Below are positions 48,621 to 60,333 of a DNA stretch of 64,000 nucleotides, piece by piece (within the stretch, counting starts at the first letter, position 1; every line of letters begins with the position of its first letter). The translations under genes were made by a program, and so were the position numbers. The notes below the pieces were generated by a model that saw only the letters and a program-made list of their open reading frames with translations, had not been told where the DNA came from and did no database searches. Source of the DNA: Arenicola marina (lineage: Eukaryota > Annelida > Polychaeta > Arenicolidae); contig OZ025265.1 of NCBI GenBank assembly GCA_964019135.1, positions 26,883,143-26,947,142 on the forward strand, given 5' to 3'.

Positions 48621-49785
48621 GCAGCAAGGACACATCTTTCCTTCACCCATTTCCCATTGCAAAACGAAATTTGAGTGAGCTGACTAGCGCACGGAAAACG
48701 GGGAACAGGGACAGGGAGGGGAGGGGGACCATATTACACAGATCTGGTAGGGGTGACGCGGGTGCCCCTTGATTCCTGGGAGAGCGGACATTTGAGATGA
48801 AAAAGCTACCTATATAGAGCCGACAGTTGTGATTAATACAGATATAACTGATATTGATAAACCTGCGACCGTGTGTGTATGTGTGTGGAGCATTACTTAC
48901 TTTAAAAAAAAAAAGTCATTTCAAACTTCGTCGGGCAACGAGTTAATTTTTCTCTGAAACAAAATTCGTCGAAACCCGATGTATACCACTACATATATCT
49001 ATATATACACTTACGAGCCGCCCTAATGCCCTAATGATACTTTTCTCTCGCTCTCTATATGGCTTGGGCAGCATACCTACACTACTGCAATAAGGAAGTG
49101 CCCCCCCCCCCCTCCCCCGTCCCGTGGGGAAGGCTCGATAATTAGGTCACACTGATGTATGTGATTGTCAACCGGCTACAAAATTGCTGGACACCTGCAG
49201 TCATGGCTACCTTTGAAGTCAACCTGGCTGCCGCCAAAACAACGGAAGCCTTTCGTGTCTGACGTCGCCACTTTCAGAGCTACGCTAGCTCGCGCCGTCC
49301 ACCCTCACCCCCCCCCCCCATCCCAACCTGCCCCGTCCTGCCTTGTTCCCCATTTTCCACGAGCTAGTCAGCACACTCAAATGAGAAATGAGAAATGGGT
49401 TTGTTTTCTATTTTTCATTTTCATTTTGGGAAATGGGTGAAGAAAAGATGTACCTTTAACCCATTAATTATTTAAAACAGGTAAAAGAAAATGAGTCAAC
49501 ATTTTGCTTTTTCTATTTTCCATTTGCAATGGAAAATGAATGACAGGTACATACATGGACCATACACGGATCCAAAAGGCCACCAATTTCTAACTGACTA
49601 AAACTTATGTACAAATTATAATCTATCGAAACAGCGTTACCTGATCTAACGAACTATTACGCAAGATTACATAAGGTAACCGAGTATTAACTCTGCATGA
49701 AGGTCATCAAGACCATCCTTGGCTACACAGTCCAACGCAACATTACGTACTACGTACTCTCAACATAATGTCTGACAGTGTTAAA
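48621..49785. other. Non-coding stretch with a dispersed-repeat copy
   Basis: 49435-49572 is the inverted copy of 29157-29290. A poly-C run lies near 49100 and another near 49311. No gene recognised. Confidence 0.5.
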
Positions 49786-50548
49786 CCAGGAAGACAATCA
49801 GGTCTGGTTGCAGTCATTGGTCAGAGAGAGAGAGGGGTTCTCTGTCCGGATTTCCGATGCTGTCTGGTTGCAGTCATTGGTCAGAGAGAGAGAGGGATTC
49901 TTTGGCCGGATCTCCGATGCTGCCTGGTTGCAGTCATTGGTCAGAGAGAGAGAAAAGGATTCTCTGGCCGGATTTCCGGTGCTGTCTGGTTGCAGTCATT
50001 GATCAGAGAGAGAGATGGATTCTCTGTCCGGATCTCCGATGCTGCCTGGTTGCCGCCACTGGTCAGAGAGCAGAGAAGGGGATACTCTGTCCGGATCTCT
50101 GATGCTGCCTGGTTGCAGTCATTGGTCAGAGAGAGAGAAGTATTCTCTGGCCGGATCTCCGGTGCTGTCTGGTTGCAGTCATTGATCAGAGATAGAGATG
50201 GATTCTCTGTCCGGATCTCCGATGCTGCCTGGTTGCCGCCACTGGTCAGAGAGCAGAGAAGGGGATACTCTGTCCGGATCTCTGATGCTGCCTGGTTGCA
50301 GTCATTGGTCAGAGAGAGAGAAGTATTCTCTGGCCGGATCTCCGGTGCTGTCTGGTTGCATTCATTGATCAGAGAGAGAGATGGATTCTCTGTCCGGATC
50401 TCCGATGCTGCCTGGTTGCCGCCACTGGTCAGAGAGCAGAGAAGGGGATACTCTGTCCGGATCTCTGATGCTGCCTGGTTGCCGCCACTGGTCAGAGAGC
50501 AGAGAAGGGGATACTCTGTCCGGATCTCTGATGCTGCCTGGTTGCTCC
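49786..50548. repeat. ~61-bp minisatellite with 183-bp higher-order repeat
   Basis: About 12 units with CTGGTTGCAGTCATTGGTCA and CTCTGTCCGGATCTCCGATG. Three-unit blocks repeat at 183 bp (block starts near 50050, 50233 and 50416), marked by the variant TTGCCGCCACTGGTCAGAGA. 183 is divisible by 3, which accounts for a 261-codon frame that I do not consider a gene. Confidence 0.93.
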
Positions 50549-51194
50549 AGTGACTTGTTCACACAAGTGTGTTTTCGCTGGGCCGTGCAGTCGTGCTTCT
50601 AACCCTCCCCACCCCCATACTCCCACCTCTCACCTAATATGCTTTGAGTAGTAGGGAGAGTGAGTCCAGAGACATCAAGCTCACACACCCATAAATTAGT
50701 ATGTAAATAGGTATATTCAACAAGGTTATTAATCATTGTGTGTCTTATGTTCTCGTGCTATAGTACGAGTGAATGAAGAAGACATATTGTTTGAAGTCTT
50801 CAATCTGCGATCAAGTACTATTATGAATAGGCAATAAATGAACAAGTCCTTTTGCTTTGATGAAACAGTAAATCATTTAATCGCTATAGATATCGCCATG
50901 TAAACTGTATATTCTCGCGTTACAGTACGATTAATCGTCAATGACACGTGTATATAATCAATGTAATCAGGCCATGTGAGATCCTATAAGCTGTGTAATA
51001 TGTTTGTTTGTTTGTAAAAACCTAGGATATGTATCGAGTAAACCATATTAACGCAAATACAATCATCCATTTTGCAATTTTTTTATTCCTATATCACTAC
51101 ATGAATACCATTACCCGCTACAACATCTATCGTGGTCAAAAACTTAGTATCACAAAAATATACACCTTCATATCATATTATTATACATGACAAT
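50549..51194. other. AT-rich flank of the virus-like region
   Basis: No gene recognised. It lies 3' of the protease fragment. No terminal repeat or target duplication of a Polinton-type element could be identified here. Confidence 0.4.
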
Positions 51195-51533
51195 TTAGAC
51201 AATGGGTAAAGAGGTCTTGCACGCGATTTGCATAAAACGCGGGGACTGCCGGCGAGTGATACGCGGAAAGTGAACAGATTGGAAATTATGAATATAGTTG
51301 TCATTGCACATGGTGTGTGGAGACCAATACTCTCGATAGATTCGTGACATGGAGTAATTTCGACATTTGAAATATAAGTAAAATAGACAGTATTCTCCGC
51401 ATACATCTGTGCCAAGTGACTGCCACACCGCTCTCATGGGTTGTTGAATAAAATATTCCAAGTGTTTAAGGTTCACATAGGCACGAATTGGTTTTCCTAG
51501 TGAGTCAAACATCTCAATTTTCCCCGATGACAC
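51195..51533 (-). pseudogene. Adenain-type cysteine protease fragment (Maverick/Polinton family)
   Basis: The frame contains FDSLGKPI, then DVCGEYCLFYLYFKC and a following YSM. These fit the substrate-groove aspartate region and the active-site cysteine helix of the adenovirus/Polinton maturation protease (peptidase family C5). In that family the enzyme processes capsid proteins. It lies on the same strand as the PC4-like gene at 51679-52383, downstream of it. I treat it as a fossil part of a Polinton-type element, partial as seen here. Identity rests on motifs recognised by eye. Confidence 0.65.
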
Positions 51534-51678
51534 TAAACTTTAAATGTCACACGTACGTATACTAATCACCAATTATATATATATATATATATTCATCTAC
51601 ACCAGTGTAACTTTCACCATAATTCAGGATTGGTCATCCATAAATACATCAAATGTAACTTAGTGGATACATAAACAT

Positions 51679-52383
51679 TTAGGATAGATGCATCTTATCC
51701 AAACCTTTCGGGTAACATTCAACACAGTCAAAGTACCCCTCCTGATTTTGGTGAGATGACATACAATCAACCAACTCGGTGAGTTCCGGAACACACTTAT
51801 CATGGATCGTGTTGAGATGGAATATAAGTAAATTCCACTGCTTTAAATCGAGAGTAATTCCTTTTCGGGTCGGCACGGGCGTATCTTGTGTATCCGGCAA
51901 CCAGTATTTTCGAATATCTAGAAACTGGCCACGGTGCAGGACCTCGGCCATCACCAAACCTCCGAGATGATATTTCCGTGGATTGGTGGTCTGTTGCAAT
52001 TCTCGATCTATGGTGTTTGTCAATGTCTGCAACATCTTCCAGCGGGTTGTGATGAGATTGACACCCACTTTTGTAGGGTAATCACGGCCGTTTTCTTGAC
52101 ATACCCACTTTCTAATATCAAAGCGTAAAACGTCTTTGAAATACTGAACAGTTAAATAGACATTCTCTCCGATGCACTCTTGATAGCGTATATCGTGAGT
52201 TTGCTCGGAAGTACACTGCGTATTCTCCCACTTTCTTTTCTTGGCCAGCGGGATGAGTGGTAGCCGATTGGAGGGAGCGAAGCCCGCTGTTGTCTTGTGG
52301 GAAGTCATGTCGTTGTGGTGAAAAGATGGAGACCGCCCGTACATTATATTCACAAAGTCCCTCTCCACCTCCTCGTCATCCAC
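51679..52383 (-). CDS. Protein with two tandem PC4/SUB1-like domains, 234 aa
   Basis: Both halves match the C-terminal domain of the transcriptional coactivator PC4/SUB1, a single-stranded-DNA-binding fold. Domain 1 is at about residues 68-128 (VLRFDIRKWV, then a W at 115). Domain 2 is at about 138-202 (FLDIRKYWLPD, RKGITLDLKQWNLL). Domain 2 closely follows the human pattern IDIREYW...RKGISL..EQW. A basic KKRK near 48-51 may be a nuclear signal, and the N-terminus is acidic. PC4 normally dimerises, so two domains in one chain could form an intramolecular dimer (inference). The frame looks whole. Its same-strand neighbour is a Polinton-type protease fragment, which suggests it belongs to a virus-like element, though a host gene cannot be excluded. 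Confidence 0.75.
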   Translation of the reverse strand: MDDEEVERDFVNIMYGRSPSFHHNDMTSHKTTAGFAPSNRLPLIPLAKKRKWENTQCTSEQTHDIRYQECIGENVYLTVQYFKDVLRFDIRKWVCQENGRDYPTKVGVNLITTRWKMLQTLTNTIDRELQQTTNPRKYHLGGLVMAEVLHRGQFLDIRKYWLPDTQDTPVPTRKGITLDLKQWNLLIFHLNTIHDKCVPELTELVDCMSSHQNQEGYFDCVECYPKGLDKMHLS

Positions 52384-53029
52384 CCACTTGGGACGTGTCT
52401 GAACATGCTTTGGCGAGGTGTAAAAATAGCATCACGACTGACGTCATACATCAGCGAGGCTTTGTCATCTGTTTAAAGATAGAGAGAGAGGGGTGTGACC
52501 AACGGGCTTTGTACGCACGGGTAATCGCTGTAAATGAGCGATCAATCATTTGATCCCAACAACTCAAGCCCGCGTTATAATAAGACTGAGTCGCTTCACT
52601 ACGTTTTCTAATAATTGGTTCATGCACTACTGTGTGTGAATTGTGTGATTGATGTTAAAGGTCACAGAAAAGAGCCGTGGATGTTTTAAAACTCATCAAA
52701 ATGCTACCTTTGTGAAAGAGCGGTGACTTTAATGTCTTGTCTGCGAGCGACAGATGTTTCGTGGTCTTTGTCTTGATGTGTAGATTTGCAGCGACAATTA
52801 TTTATTTTCGGTCGGTTATTTTTTTTTTAAATGCGCGTTTGAATTCACCGGTGGGAGGGCAGTGAGTCGAGCCGTCCAGCGCGCTGGACGGTGGGGGCGG
52901 GGCTTCGTCCGAGACAAATATCGATTTTTTTTTTCCAAGCCCCTCAGCACCCGCTGGCCGTCACGACCTACTGACTTTCAAAAGTTCGGGCGAGCCAGCG
53001 AGCCACAGTCAGTGGAGCGTCATGTGGTT
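52384..53029. other. Region between the PC4-like gene and the giant inverted repeat
   Basis: No gene recognised. The segment 52490-52612 is similar, in inverted orientation, to 59530-59642 beside the integrase fossil: GACTGAGTCGCTTC and CTGTAAATGAGC-type blocks are shared. It may hold the promoter of the leftward PC4-like gene. Whether it is part of the large inverted repeat cannot be seen, because the window ends before its partner. Confidence 0.5.
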
Positions 53030-54672
53030 TTTGGCGGGGTATTGGCCGACGGTCTGTGTACGCACAAGTTTGGGAGTGTCGCTGTGATATATTGTGAAAT
53101 ATCGGAAGGAATAATCACCTTAATTTTAGTTTCGGTTGTAACATTATTCAACTGTCGCCGATGTAATAAGGATGCATCTATAAACGTTCGAACAAACAAG
53201 TCGTGGAGACAAGCGCCCGGTTGGCGTCCTTTTGTCGCGAGGGAGAAGAGTTATGACAGTTGTTTGATGAGTCAGTCTATTATTTCGATAGTAATAAGCG
53301 GGCTTTATGCTCTTCACCTCAGGTATTATTTATCTGCAAGCCATTAGTACGTCGGCCGGAAAGGTCAATGGGTTAACCTCTTTAACAACCACCCGTGGGT
53401 ATTTCATTATACCTTCCCCTCCTAGATAACTAGGCGTGGCAGCTGGTTACTATGTGGTGGCAGTAAAATTCACTGTTGTATATGTTACGAGGCGTCATTG
53501 TGTACTGATGGAAACATAAGAAGCTTGTGTTATAGGTCCACCCTTCCCCCTGCCCCCCCCCTTTCTCTCCCCCATCTATTCACTGACGATTCTGAACACG
53601 TGACTCCCATGCTACACCTGCCCTCTTCGTCAACGATGCAGTTTTAAAATCATAATGGAGTGAATGGTGACGTCATTGACATTTAGTCATCTGTTTGTTC
53701 AGGACCTATATAAAACGGGAGAGATGAGTTAATTAGTTGTTTCTTTATGTTGGCAACCCCTTGACCTCTGTAGCCGACGTTCTGTTTGCTTGCATATGCA
53801 TCCAAAAGAAGGTAGGGAGGGTGAAGGATATAACATCAATCGCCTATGTCATTGCTATACACGTTCTTGGGGAGTGTCTGTGGGTTTTTTATTGCATTGG
53901 AGTTACCAATGTTACGAGCACCCCACATCCGACGGCACGTTTAAACGAGTTTGGGGAAAGAGCGACTGGCTCCCTCCATACACCATACACTCACAATATT
54001 CCTATTAGGTTATTTTGCTGTTACTCCGTCAAGTGAAAACTATTATGGTGTATGACCGCTTTTCTAGTTCATTAAAAGAAGCAGTTGCATTTGCTTGTGA
54101 CATCTGCAACCAACGTCGCATTCATATAACTCATACACCGTTAAAGGAATTAATCTGTAAGTTTGAACATTGTTACTCGTTAAGTCAGTGTAAAGTAACA
54201 TATATGTTAAAAATGTATTGTATTGAACTTTATTTGTTTTTATTGCACTTTTAAAAGCCGCTAAAGTAAAAACACATACTAACATAAATTTTACCAACAA
54301 TAACCGTATCCATCCATGTCAAGGAACGTAGTCAACAATTAACTTTAGCGTAATTTAAATAACTCACAAATTTCATATGTCACCACGTCACAACTCATTC
54401 GTAGGTTTCAACAAGACTTTAAACCATCTGCAAAAGTGATTATAAAAGTGAATGCATCAACTTTAAAAATGATATTTTACGTATTGTATGTATGAAGTAT
54501 TCGTTTTCCGTCACGTGTTTATATATTTTTTAAACTATCAAGTGTTACAGTAACACAATAAGTTATGCATGTATCATATATTTGTGAAACATCCATTTAC
54601 CTTATTGCAATACGTCTCGGTTTACACATACACTTACAACTATGCAACTAGTCTTGTAGAATGTCATGTTTC

Positions 54673-54740
54673 ATAAAGTTAACAAGTTATTGAATCAACA
54701 GATTGACGCGTGTTACGCGTGCGTGTATCGCGAATGTGAA
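54673..54740. repeat. 68-bp motif repeated within the arm, copy 1
   Basis: ATAAAGTTAACAAGTTATTG followed by CAACAGATTGACGCGTGTTA and a CGCGAA-containing end. A second copy sits 1,270 bp further at 55943-56010, and both are mirrored in the right arm (about 62292-62360 and 61020-61088). It has the GC-rich palindromic core ACGCGT in an otherwise AT-rich arm, so a protein-binding or replication-related site is possible. Confidence 0.85.
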
Positions 54741-55942
54741 CTGAATTAAAAGTCGTCATCACGTTAACGAATTAGGAAGTGAGTATAAGCACTGCCATGT
54801 AATTTTTAGTGAGTAGCATTTGCGGTAAAAGAACTTCGCTATTGAAATAGCGTTAGCAACAGGCAAGTACTAATTCTACACAATCATGACAAGTTCTTAA
54901 ATTTTATTTAGTGAACATTGCAATTCCGAAAACAACGATATTTGTGGTGACAACATATCTGCAATGAAGTAAGAGAGAAGTAATTAGACATAAAAAATAG
55001 CGAAGCCAACGTGATGTATGTGCGAATTTAATGAATTGAATTCACCGGTATAATCAGATACATTCTAAACTACGGTGCGTAGAGAAGTATTGAATAGACT
55101 CATGACTGAGAAGAGTTTATCAAATGAATAACATTTGGAACATAACACAACATATGGATAATATAAACCTAATACTGTTGATTACAATAAAACTCACGCG
55201 AGTATTCTGAGAGAACATGTTGTAAACGGAATAAATCATCAGTTTGTAACCATACAAAGAGATGAATGAAACATATCATTTACTTTATCTCGTAACATAC
55301 ATTCTAAACTTAGAAAGAGGATCGTATTAAGTAGTTGTCATAGCAAACACTAACATAAATATAACGAATGAGTTATCTGTCTTTTTTGGTATATCTTGGT
55401 GCAATGTATGACGTATCTAACTCGTGTTTTCTCTCTGCGTAGAAGGTATGTCAAAACTGGGAGTATGTATCCTCTTTTTTTTTTTTTATACATCAAGAAG
55501 TTAAACAGATAGAATAGAATTCTCTTGAGTTGTGATGTCAAGGACAATGAATCAGTATTCAGTTTGGTTTTATTACACATTTCCCAAAACAGTTTTCTTA
55601 CTCTTACTCAACCAGATTATGTAGGAATGTATGGTAATGTAATTTTTAGAACCCTTAACTTCCTACATGAATTGATACTTCTAGTATCTAATTAATCTTA
55701 CCTTAAGCTACCCTGAAAGAAATTTCAGGGTCCACTCGTCTCCTGCGAGAATGTAACAATATGTTTAGTTGATTTATAACATTTAGGTTTTATCTACATG
55801 AAACGAATGCTTATTTTTTTTATTTTTAAACTATTAACATTTGTACTGAGTTTTACTCATTTTACTTACCACTCTCTTTCCTCTGGCGCACAGTAAACCG
55901 TTATACACTTACACCTATGACTAGTTACAAATGGAAGTATTA

Positions 55943-56010
55943 ATAAAGTTAACAAGTTATTGAATCAACAGATTGACGCGTGTTACGCATGTGTATATCG
56001 CGAACATGAA
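55943..56010. repeat. 68-bp motif repeated within the arm, copy 2
   Basis: Identical to copy 1 through ATTGACGCGTGTTACGC, then differs at several positions. It is preceded, as in copy 1, by a related CTAGT...CACTTACA-type block. Confidence 0.85.
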
Positions 56011-57683
56011 ACGTTTGATCCGCAAGTGCCATCACGTATGATATGTTAACTGGTTTGGTGGACACATGTAAAACCAAAAGGTAGAATTCTGTCAGTTACA
56101 TGCCGTCATCGAGTTTGTTACATTCGTGTAATTTGAAAGACAACGAAGAAGAAAGATGTCACTTTTTGTATTCAACATAACATCAAGTTTATACTTAATG
56201 TAACATGTGTGAAATAAATATCATGTCACATCTATGTACTCAATAGTCAACCGCAAAAGTAAAAAGCTGTAAGTATTGTGTGTGTGTGTATTCACTGTAA
56301 CATATGTCTGTGGATAGTAATCATTTGCATACGATTTTACTTATTGTAGATGACACAACGATGAATAACGTGTTCATGCTAGATATATAAAAACATACAC
56401 CCCCGTTGAACGAACGGTGTACGAGAAAATTAAATGACTTGTAAATAATATAGATGTGATCCGTACTACACATGTGTCACAATTGACATGATCGTTTGAT
56501 AGAACAAATATCGGTCTTGTCTTTTTCAAGTGAAGTAAATCGGGTTTGCAGACTGTTAAGAAAGTAACCGAGTGCGTAATACAATATATATATTTAATGA
56601 AGTAATATGTTTGGGAAAAGAGTCGTTATATAGTTTCGCTGTATGTTAACATACTTGAACACAAGAAAACGGTAACAAAAGTTAATGAATGATTGAATGG
56701 GAATATTTTCTTTGATATGTTTTGGATGAATTAGTTAACATTAATGCTACTGACTAACGACAACAACCACGGGAACCACCATAACCATAATATCGCCAAC
56801 TGTTTGAGTCAAAGGACAATGTGTGCATGTGAAAACTTGTTTTATAAATGTAATGGTAATACCAAAGATCTCTATACATCTTCTATTCTCTAACCACACA
56901 ACTCTCTACCCCTCACCTCTTAACATAACGTATTTTCCAAAAATGGAAACCGCATATATGTCCCCTGCATCCTCTCTGAGATGGCTACATCACTGATTAT
57001 TCAGACGTAATTCCTGTGATCATAGCGTTTCATTTCACATTTGTCTCAACACAGTTTATAACAGGGCCAGCTATAGCCCGTTATTCTCTTAATCGTTGGT
57101 AAACTTCCAGCGCAATCTTAATTTACACTACTAACTTTGCAAAAAAATAATAATAAATAAACGTAAGCTTTCTTGCATTAAATACAGAAATTTATAGTAT
57201 ACATAAGTACTCTTGACGGTTGTCTATTGAGTCTCCTAATGCGGCATAAAATAGAAACTTGATGCTATATGAAATGCTAAACATGTAAAATGCTACCTAT
57301 ATGTTTCACAATTTTCTAGTGAGCTACAAACATGTTGCACATAACTTGTACTTTATGCCATTTGAAACATAAACTTTACATAATAATTTCATAGTCGTTT
57401 CACTATTGTCTAAGTATTGCCCCGAACGGTACATAGAACATAAACTTGATTGCTTATGAAGCATCAAATACACAAACTTATATAATAATGCTATATTTTT
57501 AATCATTGTGTTATTCTAGTTATGCGAATGCTGCACAAAATTCATAATGCAATGAAACATAAACTAATTTTGTCCTATTATCATTGCAGTATGTTACACA
57601 TAACTGTTTCTAAACCTTAACCACCATAGCACTAGCACGCACAGAGGTAACAACACCTCATTCCTCCCTACTCTGATATCATT

Positions 57684-57860
57684 TATAAAAATAGAGAAGG
57701 CAAGCATCTAAACTCCGAAAGGGGAAGCCCCTCAACGCTCCACCCACCCTGCTTTAGCCAACCATTGACGTCATTGCTAAAAATAGTGCATACGCGCCCC
57801 CACGCCCCCTCCATCAACCACCCTCTCCTCATCGCCTCAACACTAAAAATAGAGCATGCG
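57684..57860. repeat. Loose tandem repeat with TAAAAATAG motifs
   Basis: TTATAAAAATAGAGAAGGCA, GCTAAAAATAGTGCATACGC and ACTAAAAATAGAGCATGCGT occur at spacings of roughly 65-90 bp within C-rich sequence. The last two match the MEF2 site consensus, but repetition could also just reflect an old duplication. Regulatory meaning is speculative. Confidence 0.4.
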
Positions 57861-58969
57861 TGCATAACCACTCCACCCTTCCCCAAGCGTCTCTCACCAC
57901 CTGTTTTTTTACCCAAAGTGTAAAGGTAGTCATGGAAAATTAATTCTCTCTAGCCAACTCAATGTAGGGAGCGGAACAAACCAGTGATGGGGATCTCACT
58001 CTTTTCGGCTGTCTTTGGTAGAAATGTTCCGTCAGTAAATTATACTGACTGATACTGATCACACAGCACCCTCACTGTGTGCAAAAACTTCGGTTACCCC
58101 GGCGTTCGCACTATGGTAGTCTAATAACGGCCCGCGTGCTTTGTAAAAGGGGATCGAGGATAAACTAACGGGTACATAAATCTTCGACAAAACCACCAAT
58201 GTACCCTGATTAAACACTCAAAACTGTCGAAACGCCACTACATCGTAATCTTTAGACTAACTATCGGAGTAATCTCAACAGGACATCCAACGTACGTTAT
58301 GTCTGACAAAACTATTAGTTATAAGTAAACAAGCCTATCACTTTCTGTTGAAGCCTTACATTTAAAAATAACAACTACACAGAGAAAAAACTATAAACAC
58401 CAGAACTCATGTTCTCAATCGAAAACAGGGAACTGAATTCAATATTGTCTTTACATTACTGCTCACCCCCATCTCGAAATCCGATGAACAGCCAGCTGGA
58501 GTGAACTGCGCACACACCCATTATATCCATCCGCCTACCCTCACCTTCAAGCCAAGAGACAAGGCTCAACACGCTCAGTGGTGACTAGTACTGGCTTTTC
58601 CTGGCGACACGCTTCGGTGACTCCACCGGTCTGGGTAGCCTCTCAAATTAATGCATTGGTGTCCTTGGGGTGCGGGCGTGGGGGAGGCGGGTGGGCGGTT
58701 AGAGTACGTCCCTCACTCATAGGTTGTGGTAAGGAGCGGCGACATGCTAAATAGGGGCGCGACTCGATGAACTCGGTGAATGCGGCAACCATGTAGGAAA
58801 AACGGTCGGACTAGGAGGGAGGGGGGAAAAGAGGCTGAGGGAGGGCGACTAATTTTACAAGCTAACTGCTGTCTTGGCAGTTACCTGCCGATGACACAGC
58901 TTAACGTCACTACATGATTGTGAATACCGATCACCGTCTTGGTTAGGTGAGGGTAGAAGGGAATCGACT

Positions 58970-59130
58970 ATTTCAATACTAATAAGTGCCTGTATGCTCT
59001 TCTCCTCAGGTAGTTTTTCATCTGCAAGCAATTAATACGTCGACCAGAAAGGTGAATGGGTTGACCTCTACAACATAAGCAACCAGCTGTCAGGTATTAA
59101 TTGTCTTCTCTAACCGCTCCTCCGTGGCAG
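58970..59130. repeat. Diverged copy of left-arm sequence
   Basis: TACTAATAAGTGC, ATGCTCTTCTCCTCAGGTA, TCTGCAAGCAATTA and GGTGAATGGGTTGACCTCT align with 53277-53450 in the same orientation, with many substitutions. An older relative of the arm sequence is therefore embedded next to the integrase fossil. Confidence 0.7.
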
Positions 59131-59159
59131 ATCTTCAAAAGCTGCCGCTACATCTGTTC

Positions 59160-59355
59160 CTTTTTTTGGATGGGAGAGCTCGTGTATAAGCGTATCTAGA
59201 CAAGATATCAATGGCTACTAGAATATAGATGTACTTGTCGTTACTCTCCTTGTATTTTACCATATCCACCAAATCCGCATCCCATTGGTAGCCTAAGCGC
59301 CCCACCACCACTTGTCGTTCATGAGATGATTTTCTGATGGGTCGGTGAAGAGTAG
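59160..59355 (-). pseudogene. Polinton/Maverick-type integrase fossil
   Basis: The minus-strand reading contains RLGYQWDADLVDM, then a segment with KYIYILVAIDILSRYAY. This is the typical start of the retroviral-like (DDE) integrase core of Maverick/Polinton elements, including the first catalytic aspartate within ADLVDM. Only this fragment was recognised. The element is broken. Divergence from the intact-looking sequences nearby suggests it is older than the inverted-repeat arms. Confidence 0.75.
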
Positions 59356-60333
59356 AAAAAACCTAATGCCAAATGTTCATTTGCAATGCAGACAACTGTA
59401 TTACTCTATTTCATAGTTCACCGCACGTTGATCCATAACTTACAGATAATTGCAGCCATCTGGTCATCATCTCTACAGCTGCTCGAGCTTGTATTGCACT
59501 GTATTGCATGAATCCGCGAACAAGTTATTATAAAACGCAGCGAAGCGACTCAGTCGCATTATAACACGAGCTTGAGGGTTGTCGGGGTTAATAGAGTAAT
59601 TGGTCGCAGGCTCATTTACAGTGATTATCTCCACCTACGGGGCAGATGACGGAAGGGGGGGGGGGTGAAGATATAGTGAGTATGTGGGAAGGGGAGGGGG
59701 TGAGAGGGCAGGTGGTTCGCGATGGACGTGATAGGGGGCGTGGAGTAGGCGTGAGATGCGGTGACCTTGGCGTCACCGAAGCCTAACGGGGGGGCCGCCT
59801 ACATCCCAACTCAAATTTACGGTTGCCGCCCGTCCACGACCGTCCACTGACACCTTTCAGGCGTTTCGATAGAGGGTGTTAGCCGCCGGGGAATGAATTT
59901 ACAGTTTAACCGAGAAATCACCCAGGTTCAACAGACACACTAAATAAATATCACTAAACATGATTTCAGAATTTGTGTAGATCCATACGGTGCGATCCGC
60001 CCAACGATACTTTTCGCACTCATCAGATTATAATTTACAATACCTTTTAGATGTTGAATCACTATAGTTTGTTAAATATACTTTACATCACCTGTTTAGC
60101 AAGGTTCTACATATAGATTACTACAACACCATCAATAGTGAGTTATTGGATTGTTCATTTGATGTTTAACTTCACAGAAATCAACAAACATTATACATAA
60201 ATGTTAATATTTTACTACAACTAGATCTATCATCATTACATAAAACAGACCTAGTACGTAATGTGAGCGATAACTGAAAACACAACACATTGTATGTTTG
60301 TCTTTAAACTAAACAGTCACGTAGCTGTTGACG

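Larger units (their letters stand above)
53030..56699. repeat. Giant inverted repeat, left arm (>=3.67 kb)
   Basis: Matches 60334-64000 in opposite orientation with very few differences (for example one base near 53825 and its partner near 63207) and almost no length change. The arm is AT-rich with no frame above about 100 codons and no recognised domain. The outer limit is unknown because the partner arm runs off the window at 64000. The symmetric centre is at about 58515. Confidence 0.95.
56700..60333. other. Spacer of the giant inverted repeat
   Basis: Unique sequence between the arms. It contains a Polinton-type integrase fossil (59160-59355). Near 58970-59130 is a diverged direct copy of left-arm sequence (53277-53450). 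At 59530-59642 is a diverged inverted copy of 52490-52612. Three spaced TAAAAATAG motifs lie at 57686-57850. The rest is non-coding, including a G-rich stretch near 59650-59760. Confidence 0.6.

Noticed and set aside
49768-50553. 261-codon frame
   Set aside because: It is produced by the 61/183-bp minisatellite, with parallel frames on both strands and no non-repeat coding portion.
53737-54254. Small frames in the inverted-repeat arm as genes
   Set aside because: They are mirrored only because the arms are copies. Overlapping frames exist on both strands and no domain is visible.
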